Shown one piece after another: positions 1 through 6,553 of a DNA stretch of 8,555 bases. The notes below the pieces were generated by a model. That model was not told where the DNA came from. It saw nothing but the letters and a program-made list of their open reading frames with translations, and searched no databases. The stretch is from Rhodospirillaceae bacterium UBA6219 (GTDB taxonomy: Bacteria; Pseudomonadota; Alphaproteobacteria; Rhodospirillales; Magnetospirillaceae), in contig DISD01000029.1 of NCBI GenBank assembly GCA_002435715.1, positions 2,913-11,467 on the forward strand, in the 5' to 3' direction. Numbering within the stretch: position 1 is the stretch's first letter; every line of letters begins with the position of its first letter. The position numbers were made by a program, and so were the translations under genes.

Positions 1-458
1 TTCATGCCGCCCGACAGCTTGCCGGCGGGACGGTCGAGGAACGGTGCCAAGCCGGTGGCCCCGGTCAACTGCTCGATGCGCCGGCGCCGTTCGGAGCGGT
101 CATGGCCGAACAGGCGGCCGAAGAAGTCGATATTCTCGAAGACCGACAAGGTGGGATAGAGATTTTTACCCAGACCCTGCGGCATGTAGGCGATACGCGG
201 GCAGACGGCACGGCGGTGGGAGGGATCGGCCATGTCGCCGCCCAACACCTCGACTTGGCCAGAGCGGAACGCGCGGGCACCAGAGATCAAGGACAACAGG
301 CTGGACTTGCCGACGCCGTCGGGGCCGATTACTCCGACCATGAGGCCAGCGGGCACCGCCAGTTCCACATCCGCCAGCGCCAGGCGGTCGCCATAGCGAA
401 GGCCGACCCCGTCCAGTCGCGCCACCGGGCGGTCGTGATGGGGGGCCGGTTCAGTCAT
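1..458 (-). CDS. rbbA: RbbA-type ABC transporter ATP-binding protein, 3' end outside window
   Basis: The first 152 codons are present; the gene runs off the left edge inside the ABC signature. Reading the minus strand from ATG at 458-456 gives a nucleotide-binding domain with Walker A GPDGVGKSS (residues 45-53), a Q-loop MPQ (Q94) followed by GLGKNLYPTLSVFENIDFF, and the signature LSGGM (148-152). The phrases LGGDM, HRRAVCPRIAYMPQ and DRPAGKLSGGM closely match what I recall of E. coli RbbA (YhiH), a protein of about 900 residues with two ATPase domains fused to an ABC-2 membrane domain. The start lies inside the yhiI stop region, with AGGAG at 469-473 (minus strand), so translation is probably coupled. 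With YhiI it should form an export pump in the inner membrane. RbbA has also been described as a ribosome-associated ATPase. Only the first ATPase domain is visible, so the fusion is inferred. A YbhF-like exporter ATPase is the alternative. Confidence 0.87.
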   Translation of the reverse strand, partial: MTEPAPHHDRPVARLDGVGLRYGDRLALADVELAVPAGLMVGVIGPDGVGKSSLLSLISGARAFRSGQVEVLGGDMADPSHRRAVCPRIAYMPQGLGKNLYPTLSVFENIDFFGRLFGHDRSERRRRIEQLTGATGLAPFLDRPAGKLSGGM

Positions 459-1530
459 GGGGCAAACGCTCCTGCAAATGGGCCGGCCAAGGGGTGGCAG
501 GGTCCAAGCGGACATAGGCCATGCCGGGGAGACCGGTCTTGACGTAGTGGATGTGTTGGCGCAGCAGCTCGGGGGCGATGCTGACCTTGACACGGAAGGT
601 CAGCTTCTGGCGTTCTTCCGCCGTCTCCACGGTTTTCGGGGTGAACTGCGCCACGTCGGCGACGAAGGTCACGGTGGCGGGAATGACGTATTGCGGCGCC
701 GCGTCCAGGATGATGCGGGCCTCGCCCCCCATGGCGGTGCGGCCGGCCTGATTGGTGCCCAGGAAGAACGTCATGTAGACGTCGCTCAAGTCGACCATGT
801 TGAGCACGACACCGCCGGCGCCCAGCACTTCACCCGGTTGGGCGACGCGGTATTGCACGCGGCCGTCGCGGGGGGCGCGCAACACGCTGTCGTCGATGTC
901 GGCCTGGATGCGTTGGATGGTGGCCCGGGTCGCGTCCACATGGGACTGGGCGGCGATCACCTGGGACCGGGCGGTGCCGAGGGCCGCGTTGGCGGCAGCC
1001 AGATTGGCCCGGGCGGCGCCGACACCGGCACGCGACGCCAGGACGCGGGCGCGGTCGTCGTCCAAGAGCTGGCGCGAGGCGTGGCCGGCGGCGGTCAATT
1101 CCTCGGTACGGGCCAAGCGTTTGACGGCGGCGTCGGTCTCGGCCTGACGCTGGAGGACCACCGCCTGAGCGGTGCCACACTCGGCATCACGCTGGCTCAC
1201 CAGGCTACGCGCCGTGTCCACGCCGATTTCGGCCTGGCTCAGGGCGGCTTGGGCCTCCTTCAATTGGGCGTCCAAGGTGGCGGTGTCCATCCGTGCGAGA
1301 ACTTGGCCATCATGAACGAAATCACCCTCGCGGATGGCGATTTCGGCCAGGCGGCCGGCAATCTTGGCGGCGATGTCGATCTCGGTCGCTTCGATGCGGC
1401 CGTTGCTGGCGGCGAAACCAAGCGGCAACCCCTTGGGCCGCAGCATGGTCCAGCCGACGACACTGGCGGCGACCACCACGGCCACGACAGCGGCGGCGAT
1501 AAAACGGGTACGCAGGGCGGTGCTGGTCAT
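451..1530 (-). CDS. yhiI: YhiI-type HlyD-family periplasmic adaptor (membrane fusion protein)
   Basis: A 359-residue protein, close to the length of E. coli YhiI. It has a single N-terminal membrane anchor (about residues 10-29), then the first lipoyl/barrel half (GRIEATEIDIAAKIAGRL at 44-61, EGDFVHDGQVLARMD at 68-82). A long alanine-rich alpha-hairpin coiled coil follows (about 84-215), then the second half with DDSVLRAPRDGRVQYRVAQPGE (213-234) and VVLNMVDLSDVYMTFF (241-256). AQFTPKTVET near 294-303 and YVKTGLPGMAYVRL at 329-342 are also characteristic of YhiI/YbhG-like adaptors. Such proteins link an inner-membrane ABC exporter to the periplasm or an outer-membrane channel. The ATG at 1530 has GAGGAGAAGG just upstream on the minus strand and overlaps the stop of the TetR remnant as ATGA. 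The 3' end overlaps the rbbA start. The exported substrate cannot be read from the sequence. Confidence 0.93.
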   Translation of the reverse strand: MTSTALRTRFIAAAVVAVVVAASVVGWTMLRPKGLPLGFAASNGRIEATEIDIAAKIAGRLAEIAIREGDFVHDGQVLARMDTATLDAQLKEAQAALSQAEIGVDTARSLVSQRDAECGTAQAVVLQRQAETDAAVKRLARTEELTAAGHASRQLLDDDRARVLASRAGVGAARANLAAANAALGTARSQVIAAQSHVDATRATIQRIQADIDDSVLRAPRDGRVQYRVAQPGEVLGAGGVVLNMVDLSDVYMTFFLGTNQAGRTAMGGEARIILDAAPQYVIPATVTFVADVAQFTPKTVETAEERQKLTFRVKVSIAPELLRQHIHYVKTGLPGMAYVRLDPATPWPAHLQERLPHD

Positions 1531-1757
1531 GGTGCCTTCTCCTCGGGGCGTTCAAGGCGGCTGGTGCCGACGCCGCGCTCCAACAGGTCGATGATGTGCC
1601 GAGAGACGGTTTCCGCCGAGGTATGCTTGGTCCTGGCTTCCGGCGGATAGGGCAACCCCGCCGCCACGTCACGCACGGAGATACCGTCATGGCCATGGTC
1701 CGCGGAGGGACGGGCCGCAACGGTGATGATCCGGTCTCGGGTGCTGATCTCCGTCAT
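1527..1757 (-). pseudogene. TetR-family regulator remnant with internal deletion
   Basis: A 76-codon frame beginning MTEISTRDRIITVAAR at ATG 1757-1755, with a good GGGAGGGGG ribosome site upstream. Residues 5-33 (TRDRII, then ADHGHDGISVRDVAA) match the first two helices of a TetR DNA-binding domain. The recognition helix (normally ...STIYYHFGSKE...) and nearly all of the ligand-binding domain are missing. The text jumps near position 1655 to LPYPPEARTKHTSAETVSRHIIDLLERG, which resembles the end of such a regulator. The segment ARPSAD is also one residue short of the usual A-R-x-L-F-A-D, a second sign of decay. A full family member has about 200-230 residues. The frame is still open and its stop overlaps the yhiI start (ATGA), so it may survive as a translational lead-in for yhiI. 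It should not bind DNA specifically. A bona fide small protein is a less likely reading. Confidence 0.72.
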
Positions 1758-1879
1758 GCTCCCCCTCCCTTTGTCATCTGAAACGGTCCAGTCCGAGACA
1801 TGTCGTCGGGGACTGAATGATCGATCTTTCGTTATTTGATGCCTCCCGCACCCGACATACAGCATGACAGAATACGGCA

Positions 1880-1907
1880 CACAATGGAACGGTGCCGTTT
1901 CATTGTG
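1880..1907. promoter_or_regulatory. 28-bp palindromic operator, likely TetR binding site
   Basis: Two 13-bp arms, CACAATGGAACGG and CCGTTTCATTGTG, are separated by TG; 12 of 13 positions pair. The right arm covers the candidate -35 of the downstream tetR gene, the classical geometry for autorepression by a TetR dimer. The site lies in the 199-bp region between the two divergent operons, so it could influence both. The palindrome is seen directly; its assignment to the adjacent TetR is inference. Confidence 0.7.
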
Positions 1908-1927
1908 GCGGCATTCCATGCTATGGT
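1899..1927 (+). promoter_or_regulatory. Candidate sigma70 promoter of the tetR/MCE operon
   Basis: TTCATT (1899-1904) and TATGGT (1922-1927) are separated by 17 bp. The -35 match is weak and the -10 is 4 of 6. Expected transcription start is near 1934, leaving a short leader with AAAGGAG at 1944-1950, six bases before the tetR ATG. The position over the palindrome right arm supports it, but the hexamers alone would not. Confidence 0.45.
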
Positions 1928-1956
1928 CGCCTTGGCGTGTGTCAAAGGAGTGCCCC

Positions 1957-2616
1957 ATGCAGGTGAAACAAATGGCGCCAAGGCGGATAGGTCGGCCTGA
2001 TGCCCAAGCGTCGGAAGCGTTGAGCAGGCATATCCTTGGCACGGCGACCCGCCTGTTCATCGAGCAGGGCTACGCCGCGACTTCCATCGAACAGGTCGCC
2101 TTGGTGGCCGGATCGAGCAAGGCCACCATCTACCGCCGCTATTCCAGCAAGGAAGACCTGTTCGCAGAAGTCATCAAGGACATAACGGCGGTAATCTTGG
2201 AAACGGCTGTCGCCGCCGAAAGGGCCGAGAAAAACGCCTCGGATCCGCTTGCGACCTTGCGTGAGGTGTCCCGTGCTTTTCTCGAACTGGCGGTCCGACA
2301 GGAAGCCATCGCCGTTTATCGTGTTCTGATCGCCGAGTCTCCGCGTTTTCCCGAAATGGTCCACAGGGTCATGGAGGCCGTCGGCGTGCCGCTGGAAGCG
2401 GTTTATCTGCGCCTGCTCAACGCCGCGCGTGATACGGGACAGATTCGTCGTGACTGTCCCGCCGAAGTCCAGCACCGGTTGCTGGATGGTCTGATTACCG
2501 GATGGGCCGTACGGGAAAGCCTGCTCGGCCGGAATGTATTAACCAGCAAGGATGAACGCGATGCCTTCTTCAATAGCGCGTGGACAATCTTCCTCAACGG
2601 GGTGACCCATATCTAG
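1957..2616 (+). CDS. TetR/AcrR-family transcriptional regulator
   Basis: A 219-residue protein with a complete TetR DNA-binding domain at about 24-70: ILGTATRLFIEQGYAATSIEQVALVAGSSKATIYRRYSSKEDLF, including the recognition-helix pattern SKATIYRRYSSKEDLF. The C-terminal half (EAIAVYRVLIAESPRFPEM at about 116-134) resembles the ligand domains of AefR-like TetR regulators. An upstream ATG at 1864 is in frame, but ATG 1957 is preferred: it has AAAGGAG six bases upstream, and the longer version would run through the palindromic operator. It is first in an operon with an HD-GYP protein and MCE transport genes, with only 20 nt to the next gene. It most likely represses its own promoter until a ligand, perhaps a lipid or envelope-active compound, releases it. 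The ligand is not visible in the sequence. Confidence 0.92.
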   Translation: MQVKQMAPRRIGRPDAQASEALSRHILGTATRLFIEQGYAATSIEQVALVAGSSKATIYRRYSSKEDLFAEVIKDITAVILETAVAAERAEKNASDPLATLREVSRAFLELAVRQEAIAVYRVLIAESPRFPEMVHRVMEAVGVPLEAVYLRLLNAARDTGQIRRDCPAEVQHRLLDGLITGWAVRESLLGRNVLTSKDERDAFFNSAWTIFLNGVTHI

Positions 2617-2636
2617 GTTGGAAGGCGAAGACCACC

Positions 2637-3650
2637 ATGTCGGCCAGTTTTCACCACCGATCATTGGCCATCACCCTGCTCTGGCTTGGGCGCCGGATGA
2701 CCGCTGCCGCCGTCGTCGCGCGGCGGCGGCTGTGGGGGCGCATGGCGGTCGCCACCGTGCTTCTCGCCCTGGCTGCGGGGACCTGCGCTTTCGTCACCGC
2801 CTCGCTGGCGGCTGGCCGCATGGTCGACCCCGTCAGCAATGGAGTGTTGGCGGCCTTCCTGGCGGCCATGGTCGCCACGGCGACCGCCGCCGCTCTCTAT
2901 CCCGTCCTGCGCCAGCGCGAGCACTGGCTGCTTCTGGCCGCGTCGGCGCTTTCCCGCAACAACATCGAGATTCTGTCGGTGGTGGGGAAACTGGCCGAAC
3001 TGCGCGGCGGCGATACCGCAGGCCATACTCTTCGCGTGGCCCTCTACACGGTGTTGTTCGGCGAGTCCTTGGCGCTGACACCGGAGGAGATGGTTCGGGC
3101 TGCCAAAGGTGCTTTGCTGCACGACATCGGCAAGTTGGTGGTGCCCGACCATATACTCGGCAAACCTGGTCCATTGACGTCGGATGAACGAACGGAAATG
3201 GCGGCGCACGTGGTGCGCGGCATGGAGGTGGTCGCCCAGTCCCAGTTCCTCAGCGAGTCGGCGACCATCGTCGCCGCCCACCATGAACGTTATGACGGCG
3301 ACGGCTATCCCCACGGCTTGAAGGGCGAGGCAATCCCGCGCGAGGCCCGAATGTTCGCCCTGGTGGACGTGTTCGACGCCTTGATCTCTCCCCGTGTCTA
3401 TAAAGCCGCACTGACGGTGTCCGAAGCTCTGATCGTCATGGCCAGCGAACGGGGATCGCATTTCGACCCCGCCCTGTTCGATCGTTTCCGAGACTTGGCA
3501 CCGCGCTTCGCCCGGCAATTGCCGCAGGACCAAGATGCCCAGGCCACCATGCTGATGGCCCGCCTACGGCCCTATCTCGATCGTTTCCTCCTTGGCCAGC
3601 CGGTACTGGCCGTCGGGTCCGGGCCAACAGGAAAAGGAACTTCCGCATGA
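2637..3650 (+). CDS. Membrane-anchored HD-GYP phosphodiesterase (c-di-GMP hydrolase)
   Basis: A 337-residue protein. Two hydrophobic segments (about 35-58 and 68-90) anchor it in the inner membrane with the C-terminal domain presumably cytoplasmic. The HD-GYP domain (about 107-290) keeps the expected metal ligands: D126 and H130 (GGDTAGHTLRV), H162-D163 (LLHDIGKLVVPD), H191, H215-H216 and D244 (ALVDVFDAL). It also has the loop HHERYDGDGYP (215-225) and RVYK in place of the usual RPYK (253-256). The family hydrolyses cyclic di-GMP to pGpG or GMP; aspartate rather than glutamate at 126 is typical of two-metal members. No response-regulator, PAS or GAF domain is present, so input would come through the membrane part or a partner. 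The start at 2637 has GGAAGG 11 bases upstream; an in-frame ATG at 2580 would overlap the end of tetR. Its stop overlaps the mlaE start as ATGA, so it is an integral part of the operon. Confidence 0.92.
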   Translation: MSASFHHRSLAITLLWLGRRMTAAAVVARRRLWGRMAVATVLLALAAGTCAFVTASLAAGRMVDPVSNGVLAAFLAAMVATATAAALYPVLRQREHWLLLAASALSRNNIEILSVVGKLAELRGGDTAGHTLRVALYTVLFGESLALTPEEMVRAAKGALLHDIGKLVVPDHILGKPGPLTSDERTEMAAHVVRGMEVVAQSQFLSESATIVAAHHERYDGDGYPHGLKGEAIPREARMFALVDVFDALISPRVYKAALTVSEALIVMASERGSHFDPALFDRFRDLAPRFARQLPQDQDAQATMLMARLRPYLDRFLLGQPVLAVGSGPTGKGTSA

Positions 3651-4789
3651 CCCAGTCAAACCCGCCCATCTGGCGCCTGGATCGGCATGGGCACGACGTC
3701 GTTCTTTCCCTTCGGGGGAACTGGATCGCTCGCGAAAGCGGCCTGCGCAACACGGCCGAGATGCGGCAGGCGCTGGAACCTTTGGACGCGGCCCTGCTCC
3801 GGTTCGACACCAACGGCCTTGGCCGTTGGGACAGTGCTCTGGTGGTGTTCCTCCAGTCGTTGCGTGCCGAGGCGGCGCGGCAGGCCCCGCCCCTGGGCCT
3901 CGACGAATCGGCTCTGCCGGAGGCGGCCCGGCGCCTGCTGGCCCTGGCCGAGGTGGGCACGGGACAGAAACCGGAGGAAAACGCAGCGCTCCGGCCTTCG
4001 CTGGCGACACAGGTCGGGTATTCGGTTTTCAACTGGTGGGATGGGGGCGTCGCGGTGGCCGCACTGATCGGCGAAACGGCGTTGCGCGGCGTTGCCGCTG
4101 TCGGCGGCCGTACCCGGACCCGCGCCGTGGACGTCATGCAGTTGATGCGCGAGGCCGGGGGCGGAGCGGTGGCCATCATCGCCGTGGTCAACGGTTTGGT
4201 GGGGGCCATCTTGGCCTTTGTCGGCGCGGTGCAACTGCGGCGCTTCGGGGCCGGAATCTACGTCGCCGATCTTGTCGGCATCGCCATGGTGCGGGAAATG
4301 GCGGCAGTGATGACGGCCATCGTCATGGCTGGGCGCACAGGCGGGGCCTATGCCGCCCATCTTGCCACCATGCAAGGAAACGAGGAGATCGACGCGCTGC
4401 GGGCGCTTGGGATTCCTGTCCACGATTTCCTCGTCCTGCCACGCGTGGTAGCGCTGGTGGCGATGATGCCTCTGCTTTATCTCTACGCTTGTGCGGTTGG
4501 GCTGTTCGGCGGTTTCGTGGTCGGCGGCGCCATCCTCGACCTTACACCGTCCGCCTTCTGGGGACAGATTCAGACAGCCGTCGCCGGCAGGCAATTCGTC
4601 ATCGGGCTGGTCAAAAGCGTCGCCTTCGGCGCCCTCGTCGCCCTGGTGGGATGCCATGTCGGGCTCCAGGCCGGCCGCAGTGCCGCCGACGTGGGACGCG
4701 CGGCGACCCGCGCCGTGGTCGCCAGCATCGTCGGCATCATCGCGCTCGACGCCCTGTTCGCCGTGTGCGCCGATGCTCTGGGGGTCTGA
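3647..4789 (+). CDS. mlaE: MlaE-family lipid ABC permease with N-terminal STAS-like domain
   Basis: A 380-residue permease, longer than E. coli MlaE (about 260) because of an extra N-terminal region. Residues about 8-105 look like a STAS domain (VVLSLRGNWIARESG, then LLRFDTNGLGRWDSALVVFL), the fold that separate MlaB provides in E. coli. The membrane domain covers about 120-380. Its MlaE signature is at 216-268: REMAAVMTAIVMAGRTGGAYAA, TMQGNEEIDALRALGI and FLVLPRVVALV. Four to five hydrophobic segments follow the amphipathic entry helix. It should form the transmembrane core of an inner-membrane complex with the MlaF-like ATPase and the MCE protein encoded next, moving phospholipids between the inner and outer membranes. 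AAAAGGAA upstream gives a ribosome site and the start overlaps the HD-GYP stop. The fused STAS-MlaE arrangement is common in MCE systems outside the classical mla operon. Confidence 0.93.
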   Translation: MTQSNPPIWRLDRHGHDVVLSLRGNWIARESGLRNTAEMRQALEPLDAALLRFDTNGLGRWDSALVVFLQSLRAEAARQAPPLGLDESALPEAARRLLALAEVGTGQKPEENAALRPSLATQVGYSVFNWWDGGVAVAALIGETALRGVAAVGGRTRTRAVDVMQLMREAGGGAVAIIAVVNGLVGAILAFVGAVQLRRFGAGIYVADLVGIAMVREMAAVMTAIVMAGRTGGAYAAHLATMQGNEEIDALRALGIPVHDFLVLPRVVALVAMMPLLYLYACAVGLFGGFVVGGAILDLTPSAFWGQIQTAVAGRQFVIGLVKSVAFGALVALVGCHVGLQAGRSAADVGRAATRAVVASIVGIIALDALFAVCADALGV

Positions 4790-4790
4790 G

Positions 4791-5585
4791 ATGGCGAGTG
4801 GAGCCACCCCATCCCCCCCCTTGCTGAAGGCTGAGGGACTGACGCTTGCCTTCGGTTCCCGGGTGATCCTGCGGGATCTGAGCTTTTCCGTCCGGCGGGG
4901 GTCGGTGTTCGCCGTCATGGGCGGCAGCGGCTGCGGCAAGAGCACGGTGATGCGGGCAATGATCGGCCTGCTGCGTCCGGCCGCTGGCACCGTCGCGGTG
5001 GACGGCGAGGATTACTGGGGGGCCACCGCCGAACGCCGCGCCGAGATCGGCCGCCGTTTCGGCGTCTTGTTCCAGAACGGGGCGCTGTGGAGCGCGATGA
5101 GCGTGGCCGAGAACGTGGCGCTGCCGTTGCAGATGTTCACCGATCTTGGTGCCGACGACGTCGACGCCCTGGTCCGCCTAAAGCTGTCCTTGGTGGGCAT
5201 GGAAGCGGCGGGAGAGCGCATGCCGGCCGAGCTTTCCGGCGGCATGCGCAAACGTGCCGGCTTGGCGCGAGCCCTGGCTCTCGATCCCGATCTCCTGTTC
5301 TTCGACGAGCCTTCGGCCGGGTTGGACCCGGTCACCTCGAAGCGGCTGGACGACCTCATCTTGGAACTGCGCGACGGCTTGGGCGCCACCGTCGTCATCG
5401 TCAGCCATGAACTGCCAAGCCTGTTCGCCATCTGTGACGACGGTGTCTTCCTCGACGCCGAGACCCGGACGGCGATCGCCCATGGCTCGCCACGGGCGCT
5501 GCGTGACGGATGTGGACATCCAACGGTGCGAGCCTTCATGGAGCGCTCACGACAAGATCATCACGGCCAAGGAGGTTCGCCATGA
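4791..5585 (+). CDS. mlaF: MlaF-like lipid ABC transporter ATPase
   Basis: A 264-residue ATPase. Walker A is GGSGCGKST (44-52), the Q-loop is FQNGALWSAMSVAENVALPL (94-113), the signature is LSGGMRKRAGLARAL (148-162), Walker B is LLFFDEPSAGLDP (168-180) and the switch histidine is H206 in VIVSHE. The sequence after the Q (NGALWSAMSVAENV) and the GMRKR signature are typical of the MlaF branch of ABC ATPases. ATG 4791 lies one base after the mlaE stop, with a G-rich stretch (GGGGGTCTGAG) as ribosome site. It powers lipid movement by the MlaE-like permease from the cytoplasmic face of the inner membrane. The end overlaps the MCE gene start as ATGA. All catalytic motifs are intact. Confidence 0.94.
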   Translation: MASGATPSPPLLKAEGLTLAFGSRVILRDLSFSVRRGSVFAVMGGSGCGKSTVMRAMIGLLRPAAGTVAVDGEDYWGATAERRAEIGRRFGVLFQNGALWSAMSVAENVALPLQMFTDLGADDVDALVRLKLSLVGMEAAGERMPAELSGGMRKRAGLARALALDPDLLFFDEPSAGLDPVTSKRLDDLILELRDGLGATVVIVSHELPSLFAICDDGVFLDAETRTAIAHGSPRALRDGCGHPTVRAFMERSRQDHHGQGGSP

Positions 5586-6553
5586 TCACCAGGCCTGCTG
5601 CTGTTGGTGGCTTTATCCTTGGGGGCGTCGCGCTCGGGGTGGCCGCCATCCTGTTCTTCGGTGGACTCCGCCTGTTTTCCAGCACGTCACGTGCGGTGGT
5701 CTTTTTCGGTGAATCGCTTGCCGGGCTGGAGGTGGGGGCGCCAGTGACCTTTCAAGGCGTGCGCATCGGTTCGGTACAAAGCATTGCCATCCGCATGAAC
5801 GTTGATGAGATGACGGCCCGCATCCCGGTCTTCCTGGAGTTCGACTCGGACAAGGTCAGTTGGGAAGGGGTCCGAAACGGCGGGGACGTCGTTGACCAGA
5901 AGCGGCTGGTGGCGGTAGGGCTGCGAGCGCAACTTGCGATGCAGAGCCTGGTCACCGGGCAATTGCGGATCGACCTGGAGTTCCACCCCGGCACTCCGGC
6001 CCAACTCGTTGGCGCTGTCACCGATGTTCCCGAGATTCCGGCCGTCCCATCGGATTTGAACGAGTTGCGTAATAAGCTTACGGCTTTGCCGCTGCATGAA
6101 CTGGCCGAAACGGCACAGCGGGCTTTTCTGTCGCTGGAACGTTTGTCGGGCCATCTCGACTCTGTTCTCGATCCCTTAAGTGAAAGTGTGCGCCGCAGCA
6201 CCGACGCCGCCACGCGGACGCTGGAAACCACGGACGAAACCCTGCGCCGCCTTCAGATGGACGTTTCGACCACTTTGCGGGGGGTGGACGCGCTCGTGAT
6301 CGATGCGCGTGCTCAGCTTGATTCGCACAGCGGCGATTTAGGGCGCACTCTGGTCTCGGCGGAGCGTGCCTCCCGGCAGGCGGAAGTCCTGCTGGAATCG
6401 CTCAACGGACTGGTCGAGCCCCGGTCCCAGGCCCGTGGCGACCTTGAAGCGACCTTGCGCGACCTTGCCGCCAGCGCCAGTTCTCTGCGCGGTTTCACTC
6501 GGGCGGTGGAACGCGATCCTAGCGCCATTCTGACGGGGAGTGGAACACCATGA
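5582..6553 (+). CDS. mlaD: MCE-domain lipid-binding protein (MlaD-like)
   Basis: A 323-residue protein anchored by one N-terminal membrane helix (about 9-29). A single MCE domain follows (about 35-137) with AVVFFGESLAGLEVGAPVTF, QGVRIGSVQSI and a closing LVTGQLRIDLEF. The rest (about 158-310) is a long helical region rich in alanine, arginine and leucine (LAETAQRAFLSLERLSGHLDSV, STDAATRTLETTDETLRRL), ending in the usual AVERDPSAIL. E. coli MlaD is only about 183 residues; this longer helical tail is like MCE proteins that build a needle or tunnel from six subunits. It should sit in the periplasm as a hexamer on the permease and carry phospholipids towards the outer membrane. The ribosome site AAGGAGG (5569-5575) lies six bases before ATG 5582, and the start overlaps the mlaF stop. 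An in-frame ATG further upstream (5510) falls inside mlaF and is rejected. Confidence 0.93.
   Translation: MITRPAAVGGFILGGVALGVAAILFFGGLRLFSSTSRAVVFFGESLAGLEVGAPVTFQGVRIGSVQSIAIRMNVDEMTARIPVFLEFDSDKVSWEGVRNGGDVVDQKRLVAVGLRAQLAMQSLVTGQLRIDLEFHPGTPAQLVGAVTDVPEIPAVPSDLNELRNKLTALPLHELAETAQRAFLSLERLSGHLDSVLDPLSESVRRSTDAATRTLETTDETLRRLQMDVSTTLRGVDALVIDARAQLDSHSGDLGRTLVSAERASRQAEVLLESLNGLVEPRSQARGDLEATLRDLAASASSLRGFTRAVERDPSAILTGSGTP

Noticed and set aside
457..1650. A 397-codon open frame on the plus strand opposite yhiI
   Set aside because: Its translation is glycine- and histidine-rich low-complexity text typical of antisense frames in GC-rich DNA, while the opposite strand encodes a clear YhiI homologue.
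2661..3533. A 290-codon minus-strand frame opposite the HD-GYP gene
   Set aside because: Antisense shadow; the sense strand has all catalytic motifs of HD-GYP proteins.
3592..4827. A 411-codon plus-strand frame overlapping mlaE
   Set aside because: It is rich in arginine, glycine and proline without any domain; it shadows the well-supported MlaE frame.
3656..4990. A 444-codon minus-strand frame opposite mlaE and mlaF
   Set aside because: No recognisable domain and composition of an antisense shadow; both sense genes have intact family motifs.
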